From: Bhargavaea ginsengi
GTDB taxonomy: Bacteria; Bacillota; Bacilli; Bacillales_A; Planococcaceae
DNA length: 64,000 nt
Assembly (NCBI RefSeq): GCF_900109165.1
Contig: NZ_FNZF01000003.1
Span: 401,714-465,713, forward strand
Direction: 5' to 3'
Position 1 is the first letter of the stretch. Every line of letters begins with the position of its first letter. Below the pieces are notes generated by a model, which saw only the letters and a program-made list of their open reading frames with translations, did no database searches and was not told the origin of the DNA. The position numbers and the translations under genes are program-made. Shown here in pieces: positions 8,576 to 16,406 of the stretch.

Positions 8576-9577
8576 TTAGTTTTTGAATTCTTCAAGCTTT
8601 GTAATCTGTTCGTCGGAAACTTCCTGTGGAAGGCTGACATAGCCGACTGCTTCAGCCATGTCACCGGCGTTTTCCAGTGCGAACTCAAAGAAATCATAAG
8701 TTGCTGCATCGTTCTGGAGCGATTCGTTGCTTACGTATGTGTAAAGCGGACGGGACAGCGGCGAGTATTCACCGGACTCGATCGTTTCGTTCGTTGGTTC
8801 TACACCATCGATTGCAACTGCTGTGATTGTGTCCTGGTTGGCCACGTAGTACGAGTATCCAAAGAAGCCGATTGCGTTCTTGTCACCCTGTACGCCCTGT
8901 ACGAGGACGTTGTCGTCTTCAGAGAGTGTTGCGTCCTGGACCATGTCTTCTTCTTCAAGGATGACTTCGTTGAAGTAGTCATACGTACCGGAGTCTGTAC
9001 CAGGGGAGTAGAAGACGATTTCTTCTTCAGGCCATTCCGGATTGATGTCGGACCATTTCTTGGTTGTACCGTCTTCAACCCAGATCTTTTTCAGGTCTTC
9101 AACCGTCAGTTCCGTTGCCCAGTCGTTCTCAGAGTTGACGACCACTGTCAGGCCATCATAAGCGAGAAGGAATTCAGTGTAGTCGACGCCTGCTTCTTCA
9201 AGCTTCTGCTTTTCTTCGTCTTTGATCTCACGGGATGCGTTCGAGAAGTCAGTCTCGCCTGCGATGAATTTCTCCATTCCGCCACCCGTACCGGATACAC
9301 CGACGGTTACCTGGACGTCAGTTCCGCTTGCTGCATATTCTTCGACGAGGGCTTCCATGACCGGCGCGACTGTACTCGAGCCATCACCGGAAACTTGGCC
9401 TTCAACTGCTTCTTCAGAAGACTGATCTGCAGATTCGCTTGCCGTGCCGCTTTCAGCTGCCTGTTCTTCAGTTGCTTCATCTGTTGCTGCATCTTCTTCT
9501 GCGTCGCTTCCGCATGCGCCAAGCAGCAGAGCTGATGAGACGACAGTGAGTCCGAGATAGTGTTTCCAGCTTTTCAT
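8576..9577 (-). CDS. pstS: Phosphate-binding lipoprotein PstS
   Basis: A 333-residue lipoprotein: a short signal peptide ends in lipobox LLGAC with C22 as the lipidated residue. A low-complexity acidic linker (E, A, S, residues 25-60) follows, then the PstS phosphate-binding fold. Ligand-contact loops are GDGSSTVAPV, SGTGGGMEKF and PGTDSGTYDYF. It captures phosphate outside the membrane for PstCAB. It is the first gene of the operon, with a GGGGGA ribosome binding site and a Pho box upstream. Confidence 0.97.
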   Translation of the reverse strand: MKSWKHYLGLTVVSSALLLGACGSDAEEDAATDEATEEQAAESGTASESADQSSEEAVEGQVSGDGSSTVAPVMEALVEEYAASGTDVQVTVGVSGTGGGMEKFIAGETDFSNASREIKDEEKQKLEEAGVDYTEFLLAYDGLTVVVNSENDWATELTVEDLKKIWVEDGTTKKWSDINPEWPEEEIVFYSPGTDSGTYDYFNEVILEEEDMVQDATLSEDDNVLVQGVQGDKNAIGFFGYSYYVANQDTITAVAIDGVEPTNETIESGEYSPLSRPLYTYVSNESLQNDAATYDFFEFALENAGDMAEAVGYVSLPQEVSDEQITKLEEFKN

Positions 9578-9944
9578 GTAAATGTTCCCCCTGTTAATCG
9601 TAGTCGTTTTGTTTACAGTCCCTACTTTATCAGCGGGTTATTGAGGGGAAATGAATAGACTGTAAAGGATTTGTTAAGGTGAAAATGAAGAGGATTTACA
9701 AAGTTAACAGAGTGCGAGGAAAGACGGCATGACGGCGTTCCGGGAATCCGGCCGATATTCGTTCTATGCCCTTAGAAGGGCCGTAATAGAGAATGAATAA
9801 GACTATCGAATTAGGAATCCGGTTTTGCATAACAGGAAATATGGATGAGGAGGAATAGGGAGAATCGCGGTCAGAAAGTCGTATATTCATGGAATTGAAT
9901 ACAGGTCTATGAGACTGATTCGACCTCCTATTTGAAGCCATTAT
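9578..9944. other. Intergenic upstream of pstS
   Basis: This stretch holds the pstS promoter region and the Pho box listed separately. Additional TTTACA/TTAACA-like hexamers occur at 9612-9617, 9695-9700 and 9704-9709 on the plus strand. From about 9720 to 9944 I see no convincing gene; the weak frame across 9696-10235 has poor composition and is antisense to the SDR gene. Confidence 0.6.
9661..9677 (-). promoter_or_regulatory. Pho box (PhoP binding repeat) upstream of pstS
   Basis: On the minus strand TTAACA, five bases, then TTTACA: the direct-repeat layout of Bacillus PhoP boxes (TT[AT]ACA with 5-bp spacing). It lies about 85-100 bases before the pstS start codon. It predicts induction of pstSCAB-phoU on phosphate starvation. 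Confidence 0.6.
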
Positions 9945-9983
9945 AGAAAAAAGACTGATCAGCTTTGCAATCAGTCTTTTTTC
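9945..9983 (-). terminator. Terminator of the SDR gene
   Basis: AAAAAAGACTGAT and its complement ATCAGTCTTTTTT enclose a nine-base loop immediately after the SDR stop; T-runs on both sides. Confidence 0.85.
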
Positions 9984-9990
9984 ATCAATA

Positions 9991-10752
9991 TCAGAATGCC
10001 GCAGTCCATCCGCCGTCCGCGACGATGACCGTGCCGTTGACGAAGCTGGATTCATCAGAGGCGAGGAAGAGGGCGACACGGGCAATCTCATCCGGCCGGC
10101 CGATGCGCGGCATGACTTCCTGAACCGCCTTGGTGCGTGAAGCACCGAACTCATTGAAGCCCTGCATCGAGGAAGCGATGTTTGTCGCCACGCCGCCCGG
10201 TGCGATGGCGTTGCAGCGGATGCCTTTCTCCGCATACATATAACCGGTGTTCTTCGTTAGGCCGACAACCGCGTGCTTGGATGCCCCGTAGGCAGCTCCG
10301 GCGTGTGCACCGTTCAGGCCGCCCGTCGAGGCGATGTTGATGATGACACCCCACTCTTTTTCGAGGAAGATAGGGATCGCCTTGCGCATAGCCCGCATGA
10401 CACCTTTTGTGTTCACGTCGAAGATCATATCCCAGCGCTCGTCCTGAATGTCGCCGACCGCTTCAAATCCGTCCATGATGCCAGCGTTGTTGACGAGGAT
10501 GTCCAGCGTTCCGTATTCGGAAACGGCCGCATCGATCATGGCGTCTACGTCTTCCTGGTTGGCTACGTTCGCGCTCACCGCTTTTGCTGTGCCACCCTGA
10601 GCGATGATGCCTTCCGTGACCGCCTCTGCACCTTCCAGATTCAGATCCGCCACGATGACTTTCGCGCCTTCCCTGGCATACAGTTCTGCAATTGATTTCC
10701 CCATGCCGGATGCCGCTCCCGTTACGACCGCCACTTTGTTTTCAAGTTTCAT
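9991..10752 (-). CDS. Short-chain dehydrogenase/reductase (SDR)
   Basis: A 253-residue classical SDR: cofactor loop TGAASGMG near the N-terminus, NNAG motif, catalytic Ser in NIASTGG and catalytic pair YGASK. These support NAD(P)-dependent oxidoreduction of an alcohol/ketone. The substrate is not evident; sequence style is that of the 3-oxoacyl-ACP reductase/glucose dehydrogenase group. ATG at 10752 is preceded by GGAGGGG with 7-base spacing; the GTG at 10767 lies inside that ribosome binding site and is unlikely. Monocistronic, with its own terminator. Confidence 0.9.
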   Translation of the reverse strand: MKLENKVAVVTGAASGMGKSIAELYAREGAKVIVADLNLEGAEAVTEGIIAQGGTAKAVSANVANQEDVDAMIDAAVSEYGTLDILVNNAGIMDGFEAVGDIQDERWDMIFDVNTKGVMRAMRKAIPIFLEKEWGVIINIASTGGLNGAHAGAAYGASKHAVVGLTKNTGYMYAEKGIRCNAIAPGGVATNIASSMQGFNEFGASRTKAVQEVMPRIGRPDEIARVALFLASDESSFVNGTVIVADGGWTAAF

Positions 10753-10934
10753 ATTTGTCCCCTCCACTTCTTATCCTTCTGACTCTCTCTTCATTATAGC
10801 GACCCTTTTTTTATAAAGTCATTTTAAACATGCTCCCTCCAAACTGACCCCTTCCAGTTACACAAAATTGAACCTTTTCATAAGCCAGCAATCCGGTATG
10901 ATAAATCATATCTTTCAGAAAAGAAGGGGTCATC

Positions 10935-11474
10935 ATGCAGAAAACACATCCGGTTTCCGTCACACGGAACAAAACATACGATATGATCATCTCCGGCATG
11001 CTCATTGCGCTTGTCTTTACCGCAACGCTGCTGCTCAACATCAAGCTTCCAATCACCGCGAACGGCGGGCTCGTCCATCTCGGCACGGCCATGCTATTCA
11101 TTTCTTCCATTCTGTTTGGTCCAAAAAAGGGCGCGATCGCAGGCGGCGTCGGGATGGGACTCTTCGACCTCGTCTCCGGCTGGACGCTGTGGGCTCCGTT
11201 CACACTGCTTACGCGTGGCCTGCAGGGCTACATCGTCGGGAAAATTGCATGGTCCGGCGGCCGTGAAGGCAAAAGCCCGGTCTTCAATACGATTGCAGCG
11301 ATTGTCTCGCTGCCGTTCATGCTGGCGGGCTACTACCTGTGTGAAGCCGTCCTGTTCAGCAACTGGATCATTCCGGCTGCCTCGATCCCGGGCAACATCA
11401 CCCAGAACGTTGTCGGCCTGATCGTTGCGATTCCGGTGTGTATCGCACTCAAGAAAGTCCCGGCTTTTAAATAA
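10935..11474 (+). CDS. ECF transporter S component
   Basis: A 179-residue integral membrane protein with five to six hydrophobic segments. N-terminal DMIISGMLIALVFTATLLL and the HLGTAMLFISSILFGPKKGAIAGG stretch fit substrate-binding S components of energy-coupling-factor vitamin importers. These proteins share EcfT and two ATPases encoded elsewhere. No riboswitch was recognised upstream, so the vitamin is unknown. AGAAGGGG precedes the ATG. Confidence 0.8.
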   Translation: MQKTHPVSVTRNKTYDMIISGMLIALVFTATLLLNIKLPITANGGLVHLGTAMLFISSILFGPKKGAIAGGVGMGLFDLVSGWTLWAPFTLLTRGLQGYIVGKIAWSGGREGKSPVFNTIAAIVSLPFMLAGYYLCEAVLFSNWIIPAASIPGNITQNVVGLIVAIPVCIALKKVPAFK

Positions 11475-11475
11475 C

Positions 11476-11509
11476 AAAAAGCGCTGTTCCATGCGGAACA
11501 GCGCTTTTT
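11476..11509. terminator. Bidirectional terminator between the S component and mqo
   Basis: AAAAAGCGCTGTTCC and its exact complement flank a 4-base loop; T-runs follow on both strands, serving the two convergent genes. Confidence 0.95.
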
Positions 11510-11515
11510 CTATGA

Positions 11516-13021
11516 TCAGTTATGGACAGCTTCTTTTTCGTTTTCATTCAGGCCGAGCACTTCGGCCGTTTCCGAATGGACTTTCTCGAACACTTCCGGA
11601 TTCTCCGAGAGTGAAATGCCGTAGGAAGGAACCATTTCCTTGATCTTCGGTTCCCATTCGCCGTACTGCTCAGGGAAGCAGCGCTCGAGGATTTCGAGCA
11701 TGACATGGACCGCGGTGGATGCACCCGGGGATGCGCCAAGAAGCGCCGCGACCGATCCATCCTGTGCCGTTACGACTTCTGTTCCGAACTGAAGTGTGCC
11801 CTTGCCGCCTTGCTCGGTGTCTTTGATAACCTGGACACGCTGGCCGGCGATGACAACATCCCAATCCTCGCTTTTCGCGTTGGGAATGAACTCACGCAAC
11901 ACATCGATGCGCTGTTCCTGGTTCAGCATGAGCTGCTCAATCAGGTACTTCGTCAGCTTCAGTTCTTTCGCGCCTGCGGACAGCATCGTCAGCAGGTTGT
12001 TCGGCTTCACGGACTTGACGAGGTCAAGATAGGAACCTGTCTTCAGGAACTTCGGCGAGAAGCCTGCGTAAGGCCCGAAGAGAAGGGAGCGCTTGCCGTC
12101 GATATAGCGGGTGTCAAGGTGAGGCACAGACATCGGCGGCGCGCCGACCTTGGCCTTGCCGTATACTTTCGAGCGGTGCTGCTCGATGACTTCTGGATTG
12201 TTGCAGACGAGGAACAGTCCGCTTACAGGGAAGCCGCCGATATGCTTGGATTCAGGAATGCCTGTTTTTTGGAGCAGGTGAAGACTGCCGCCGCCCGCGC
12301 CGATAAAGACGAACTTCGCAGTGTGGTACTCCAGCTTGTTGCCATCGAGGTCACGGACCTTTACTTCCCATTTGTCGCCGGAACGGCGGATATCCTCGAC
12401 ACTGTGGCGGTAATCGACCGATACTTCCTGGCGCTGCAGGTGATCGATAAGGACACGTGTCAGTTCGCCGAAGTTAACGTCTGTGCCGGAGTCGATTTTC
12501 GTTGCCGCAATCGGCTCGTTGACATCGCGGCCTTCCATCATCAGAGGAATCCATTCCTTCAGCGTCTCCGGAGAGTCGCTGAATTCCATTCCCCCGAACA
12601 GCGGATTGCCGGACAACGCTTCATAACGCTTTTTCAGGAAAGACACATTGTCCTCGCCTTCTACAAAGCTGATATGCGGAAGCGGCATGATGAACTTCTC
12701 AGGATCCTGGATCAGATTGTTCTTGACCAGGTGTGCCCAGAACTGACGGGAAAGCTGGAACTGCTCGTTGACGCGGACCGCTTTCTTCGTCTCGACTGTA
12801 CCGTCTTCTTTCTGGGGCGTATAGTTCAGCTCGCACAGGGCAGAGTGGCCTGTGCCTGCGTTGTTCCATTCATTGGAGCTTTCTTCCCCCGGTTTATCCA
12901 GTTTCTCAAACACCTTGATCTTCATGTCCGGCGAGAGCTCTTTCAGCAAGGATCCCAAAGTCGCGCTCATGATACCGGCACCGATCAAAATCACATCTGT
13001 CTGCTTTTGCATGCTGCTCAT
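11516..13021 (-). CDS. mqo: Malate:quinone oxidoreductase
   Basis: A 501-residue FAD enzyme peripheral to the membrane that oxidises L-malate to oxaloacetate and passes electrons to quinone. The N-terminal FAD loop is [15 protein letters not shown] (residues 9-23). The family motifs [20 protein letters not shown] (split) and [17 protein letters not shown] near the C-terminus are present. Length matches the family. The gene is transcribed alone, convergent with the S-component gene. Confidence 0.97.
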   Translation of the reverse strand: MSSMQKQTDVILIGAGIMSATLGSLLKELSPDMKIKVFEKLDKPGEESSNEWNNAGTGHSALCELNYTPQKEDGTVETKKAVRVNEQFQLSRQFWAHLVKNNLIQDPEKFIMPLPHISFVEGEDNVSFLKKRYEALSGNPLFGGMEFSDSPETLKEWIPLMMEGRDVNEPIAATKIDSGTDVNFGELTRVLIDHLQRQEVSVDYRHSVEDIRRSGDKWEVKVRDLDGNKLEYHTAKFVFIGAGGGSLHLLQKTGIPESKHIGGFPVSGLFLVCNNPEVIEQHRSKVYGKAKVGAPPMSVPHLDTRYIDGKRSLLFGPYAGFSPKFLKTGSYLDLVKSVKPNNLLTMLSAGAKELKLTKYLIEQLMLNQEQRIDVLREFIPNAKSEDWDVVIAGQRVQVIKDTEQGGKGTLQFGTEVVTAQDGSVAALLGASPGASTAVHVMLEILERCFPEQYGEWEPKIKEMVPSYGISLSENPEVFEKVHSETAEVLGLNENEKEAVHN

Positions 13022-13373
13022 GACAACCTTCCTTATCCCCTGGATTTATAATTTAATAACAGAGCTCCTGCTCCGGTGACCAACAGGCACCGGCCGGGAA
13101 CACATTTAGGTTTATTCTCAATCTTCATTATAACATAGTTCGACAATTGACTTTCCTATTTACTGCCGATTGCATACAGTACAATTATACCTTTTTTGTG
13201 TGTCAAATCAGGCCTCTCGGGCTGAACAAGGAACACACCGCCTGAAATAGCATTCAACTGTACAGAATAGAAAAGGCTTTCATCCGCATGATACGGATGA
13301 AAGCCGATGAGATCGCATTAACGCGGACGCACCCTACATTCTGCGCGAAGCCAAGCAGTGTTGATGATAACAA
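13022..13373. other. Intergenic between mqo and the DUF378 gene
   Basis: It contains the mqo promoter region: a TATAAT hexamer on the minus strand (13128-13133), with no close -35 partner at 17 bases, and a TTGACA farther upstream (about 13198-13203). A hairpin at 13271-13306 is listed separately. No open frame with coding character was seen. Confidence 0.5.
13271..13306 (-). terminator. Hairpin downstream of the DUF378 gene
   Basis: GGCTTTCATCCG and CGGATGAAAGCC form a 12-bp stem with a 7-base loop, followed on the minus strand by TTTTC. It probably terminates the DUF378 transcript about 70 bases past its stop. Confidence 0.7.
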
Positions 13374-13706
13374 TCAATCGTTGTTACGGTTGTCCTTTTT
13401 TAACTCACTGTCCCGCTCTTTACTGAAATCGGGCTCCTCACCGAATTCTGTGCGCAAATCCTGATTGGAGATTCTCGATGGCCGGTCAATGTTATCCATG
13501 GTGTCCATCTCTTCGCTCGGCTTAAACAACAGACCGATACAGATCAGGGCACTGATCCCGACAAGACCATAAACGACTCTCGATAAGAATGCATCTTGAC
13601 CGCCAAACAAGCTTGCAACTAAATCAAACTGAAACAACCCAATCAATCCCCAGTTTATGCCGCCGATAATGAGGAGAGCCAGCGCAATCCGTGAAAGCAT
13701 GCTCAT
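13374..13706 (-). CDS. DUF378 small membrane protein
   Basis: A 110-residue protein whose first 65 residues match DUF378 (YuzA-like): two hydrophobic segments with ALLIIGGINWGLIGLFQFDLV and the SLFGG...LSRVVYGLVGISAL region. The C-terminal third is polar and charged and ends in KKDNRNND. Function is unknown in the family. GGAGG precedes the ATG. Confidence 0.85.
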   Translation of the reverse strand: MSMLSRIALALLIIGGINWGLIGLFQFDLVASLFGGQDAFLSRVVYGLVGISALICIGLLFKPSEEMDTMDNIDRPSRISNQDLRTEFGEEPDFSKERDSELKKDNRNND

Positions 13707-13921
13707 ACTTTAAATCCTCCTTCCTGATTCGTATTTATCCTTTACCGAAACCCATTTTTAATACATATTTAATCGTGAAGAGAGGTACTCAAATGATTTG
13801 AACTGGTCCACTTGCGAGCCGTTTCTCAGGACGGCTCTATAATCAAAATTTGTGATTCACCCGTAAAACAACGTATAGTAAGCATCAAACCAAACAATCC
13901 TCTGATAAAGGATGTGCACAC

Positions 13922-14629
13922 ATGCGGATCAATAAATACATCAGTGAATCGGGAAAAACATCCAGACGGGGTGCCGATAGGCTCATTGAAGAAGGACGGG
14001 TGACGATCAACGGCAAACGTGTCTCGATCGGCACCCAAGTCGAACCCGGTGATGATGTCCGGGTGGACGGGAACCCTGTCCGTGTAGCAAGAAACAATGT
14101 CTATCTTGCCCTGAATAAACCGGTAGGCATTACGAGTACAACTGAAAAGAGTGTTAAAGGAAATATTGTCGATCTGGTCAACCATCCATTAAGAGTGTTT
14201 AATATCGGTCGCCTTGATAAAGATTCGGAGGGCCTGATTCTTCTTACGAATGATGGCGATATCGTCAATGAAATCCTCCGCTCCGAAAACAGGCATGAAA
14301 AAGAATACATCGTTTCAGTAGATAAACCGATCAACCCTGAATTCCTGAAGAACATGGAAGAGGGCGTCAAGATACTGGGGACCAAAACACTTCCGTGCAA
14401 AACGGAACAATTATCAAAATACGATTTCAAAATCATTTTGACACAAGGGCTGAACCGTCAGATCCGCCGCATGTGCGAGGCGTTGGGATATGAAGTGTAC
14501 CGGCTGCAGAGAATCCGGATCATGAATATCCATCTGGGCAACCTTCCTCCCGGACAATGGAGAGACCTGTCCAAAAAAGAAAAGACGGCATTATTCAGAG
14601 AGCTGGATTACGAGCCGAAAGAATGGTAA
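13922..14629 (+). CDS. rluF: 23S rRNA pseudouridine synthase RluF
   Basis: A 235-residue RsuA/RluB/RluF-family synthase that isomerises a uridine in 23S rRNA (U2604 in E. coli). An N-terminal S4 RNA-binding domain (1-50, [16 protein letters not shown]...) is followed by the catalytic domain with [10 protein letters not shown] (D99 catalytic) and the family segment [15 protein letters not shown]. Its last 59 bases and terminator recur at 20608-20731, so the 3' end marks one boundary of the island. The gene itself looks intact. Confidence 0.93.
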   Translation: MRINKYISESGKTSRRGADRLIEEGRVTINGKRVSIGTQVEPGDDVRVDGNPVRVARNNVYLALNKPVGITSTTEKSVKGNIVDLVNHPLRVFNIGRLDKDSEGLILLTNDGDIVNEILRSENRHEKEYIVSVDKPINPEFLKNMEEGVKILGTKTLPCKTEQLSKYDFKIILTQGLNRQIRRMCEALGYEVYRLQRIRIMNIHLGNLPPGQWRDLSKKEKTALFRELDYEPKEW

Positions 14630-14694
14630 TGGCATAGAACATAAAATGATCATCGGATTCTTGTCCAGTCAAAGGGACAGATCCGATGATCATT
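14571..14694 (+). repeat. Direct repeat, left copy (rluF 3' end plus terminator)
   Basis: This 124-base segment aligns without gaps to 20608-20731 with roughly ten mismatches. It covers the last 19 rluF codons, the stop and the terminator hairpin. Differences inside the coding part are synonymous or conservative (one Lys to Arg), so both copies evolved as coding sequence. Confidence 0.9.
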
Positions 14695-14697
14695 TTA
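14643..14697 (+). terminator. Terminator of rluF
   Basis: Long hairpin: AAAATGATCATCGGAT pairs with ATCCGATGATCATTTT, with an inner TTGTCC/GGGACA stem; T-run follows. Confidence 0.9.
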
Positions 14698-14712
14698 TTT
14701 TTTTGCGCCTTT

Positions 14713-14830
14713 AGATTTCCGCTGCGGGCCCTCGCTACCGCGGGCGTTGCCTCAGCCTCCTCGAGCTCCGCTCTGCGGGGTCTTCGGTTAACGCTTTTCC
14801 TGCAGGTGTCTCAGGCCCTCCGCTACAATC
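14713..14830 (-). repeat. Dispersed GC-rich intergenic repeat, copy A
   Basis: Read on the minus strand it begins CGATTGTAGCGGAGGGCC, continues with GAGACACCTGCAGGAAAAGCG, GACCCCGCAG and GAGGAGGCT, and ends near CCGCAGCGGAAATC. Copies B (31902-32070) and C (39728-39887) share the order of these blocks. It abuts and truncates the cell-wall hydrolase pseudogene. Confidence 0.75.
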
Positions 14831-15452
14831 GGGCGAAAGCCCAGTGAACAAAGCTGGAACAGTCGAATCTGCCCCTTGCGATATCACTCTGGTTTCTCCC
14901 TCCGCCGAAAATGTATTGGGAGTTGCCGATCCATTTTTGACCGACATCCACCACTTCAACTCCGCTAAGCCCTTCCGTTCCTCCAATGGCCACGTAGCCC
15001 TTTACATAGGAATCTGCAAAGCCCATTACTTCTTCTACATACCAATCCGCATGATTATAGGCGAAGACTGCATCACGGATCCGGCCTTCCGAGGCGCCAT
15101 TCGCAGCCAGGTACTTGGCTGCTGCAAAAACTGCATCCTCCAGATTATTCGGATCAGCCTTTCCATCGCCGTCACCATCGACTCCGTAACCGCCCTATCG
15201 CGCTATAGCAGCGCTACTGGTCAACTCAGATTGTGAAATATCTCCCTTCCCTAATCCCGAACATGTCGGATGCGACCAACCGACCCAGGTACACGGCATG
15301 AACTGCATATGCCCGGTAGCCCCTACGGGAGAGATCATCGGCTCAATTGTCGAGAATCGGGTTTCCACCCGATGATGGGCCGAAAGAAGGTTCCATGGCA
15401 CTCCGTACTCTTCCTGTGTTGCTTCATAAACCGGAATGAACACTCCGTAATC
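14823..15452 (-). pseudogene. CwlT-like lytic transglycosylase/NlpC-P60 hydrolase, decayed
   Basis: One minus-strand frame carries a lysozyme-like transglycosylase part (YGVPWNLLSAHHRVETRFS, GATGHMQFMPCTWVGWSHP, then [15 protein letters not shown] and [11 protein letters not shown]) followed by the start of an NlpC/P60 peptidase ([20 protein letters not shown], with the catalytic Cys). An in-frame TAG at 15195-15197 sits where relatives have Tyr (K-Y-GGYGVD). The frame also lacks a proper start: a stop lies just upstream at 15453-15455. Its 3' end runs into repeat copy A and loses the peptidase His. Two-domain enzymes of this type (CwlT) are typical of ICEBs1/Tn916-like conjugative elements, which suggests the island's origin. 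Confidence 0.8.
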
Positions 15453-15460
15453 TTAGGGGG

Positions 15461-15781
15461 TTAATCCTCTGGTACAACCATAACGCCCCATCCGTCTGAT
15501 TGACCGTCAAAAGGTGTGGCGAGCTGATGAAGGCGTTCCTGAATCTCCACAATCGTGTCGTAGTCGAGATGCGTTACAACAAAGGCATAGCAACTCCACT
15601 CACCTTCATCCTCTTCTATTTCGGCCGTAAAACCTTCTCTTTTGAGCGCTTTTAGGATTTTCTTTGCGCTTCGCTTGTCGGGACAGGATATTGCAAAATC
15701 TAGGGGCTGAGGAATGCTAAAATCAATACCTTCGTCCTTTAACATTTGCAAAACCAGTCCATCGTCATCATTTGGAAACAC
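15461..15781 (-). CDS. RraB-family protein, candidate second immunity protein
   Basis: About 106 residues matching the RraB (RNase E inhibitor B-like) fold: FPNDDDGLVLQMLKDEG, DFAISCPDKRSAKKILKAL, and C-terminal TPFDGQSDGWGVMV. RraB in E. coli binds RNase E, but Bacillales lack RNase E of that type, so the role here must differ. The start is taken as GTG 15781, eight bases after GGAGGG; it overlaps the end of the LRR gene by 14 bases. Position as the last gene of a toxin operon suggests an immunity or toxin-modulating role (inference). Confidence 0.7.
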   Translation of the reverse strand: MFPNDDDGLVLQMLKDEGIDFSIPQPLDFAISCPDKRSAKKILKALKREGFTAEIEEDEGEWSCYAFVVTHLDYDTIVEIQERLHQLATPFDGQSDGWGVMVVPED

Positions 15782-16406
15782 CTGAAATCCCTCCATTCTT
15801 TTCTTTAAGCAGTCGTTCCATCTCATCACTTTTCACGTTGTAATGCCGTTTATCGAGATAGCCCGCATAACGAAGGGTCGGGTGTTCAAGAAGTGGTGTC
15901 ATGTCTCCGTTCAGTACATCCGTGTCCACGAAGACGAACTTCTCAAGTTTAGGAAAGTGTTTTAAAAAATCCAGGCTCTCAAGTGGGCTGATTCCTACAA
16001 GGCTCAATGTTTTTAGTTCCTTCATCTGAAATAGCTCTTCGTCCACTTTGAGTTTCCTGGCGTATTGGATAATTAATACCTCAAGATGATTGGAAAGATC
16101 ACTGATACCTTCGAATGATTGTAGGTTCCGATTTCGCCAAAGGCCAAGCCGTTTCAATGAGTGACATCCTTTAAAATCATTAAATTCTGTGACATTTGTA
16201 AGGACTAGTTCCAAGCTAAGCAGATTTTCAAACTGATTAAATTTAAAAAAGTTACTGGATTTGTTTTCTTTCTTTTTATAAGAATAAAGATGTATATATT
16301 TAATTCCCTCAAAATTCGGATGATATGCTTTCTCAGCATTCAAATCTGCACCATAGAAAATTTCACTTGGAATATCTGCATTAATCAGGGTTAAGTCTTG
16401 CCACAT
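15768..16406 (-). CDS. Leucine-rich-repeat-like protein, candidate immunity protein for the Rhs toxin
   Basis: A 212-residue soluble protein with irregular leucine-rich repeats: FENLLSLELVLTNV, CHSLKRLGLWRNRNLQSFEG, LEVLIIQYARKLK, LKTLSLVGISPLESLDFL, FPKLEKFVFVDTDVL. No signal peptide. The ATG at 16406 has GGAGTG six to seven bases upstream and lies inside the toxin gene, overlapping its end by 26 bases, so translation is coupled to the toxin. The DNA is visibly more AT-rich than the surrounding chromosome. LRR-type proteins occur among immunity genes next to polymorphic toxins; binding to the GIY-YIG domain is predicted, not shown. Confidence 0.75.
   Translation of the reverse strand: MWQDLTLINADIPSEIFYGADLNAEKAYHPNFEGIKYIHLYSYKKKENKSSNFFKFNQFENLLSLELVLTNVTEFNDFKGCHSLKRLGLWRNRNLQSFEGISDLSNHLEVLIIQYARKLKVDEELFQMKELKTLSLVGISPLESLDFLKHFPKLEKFVFVDTDVLNGDMTPLLEHPTLRYAGYLDKRHYNVKSDEMERLLKEKNGGISGVSK

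Noticed and set aside
10800..10934. Riboswitch before the ECF S component
   Set aside because: The leader is short and shows no TPP, FMN, cobalamin or preQ1 consensus elements that I can recognise.
11705..13051. 448-codon plus-strand frame opposite mqo
   Set aside because: Mirror frame of mqo; no ribosome binding site and no family features.
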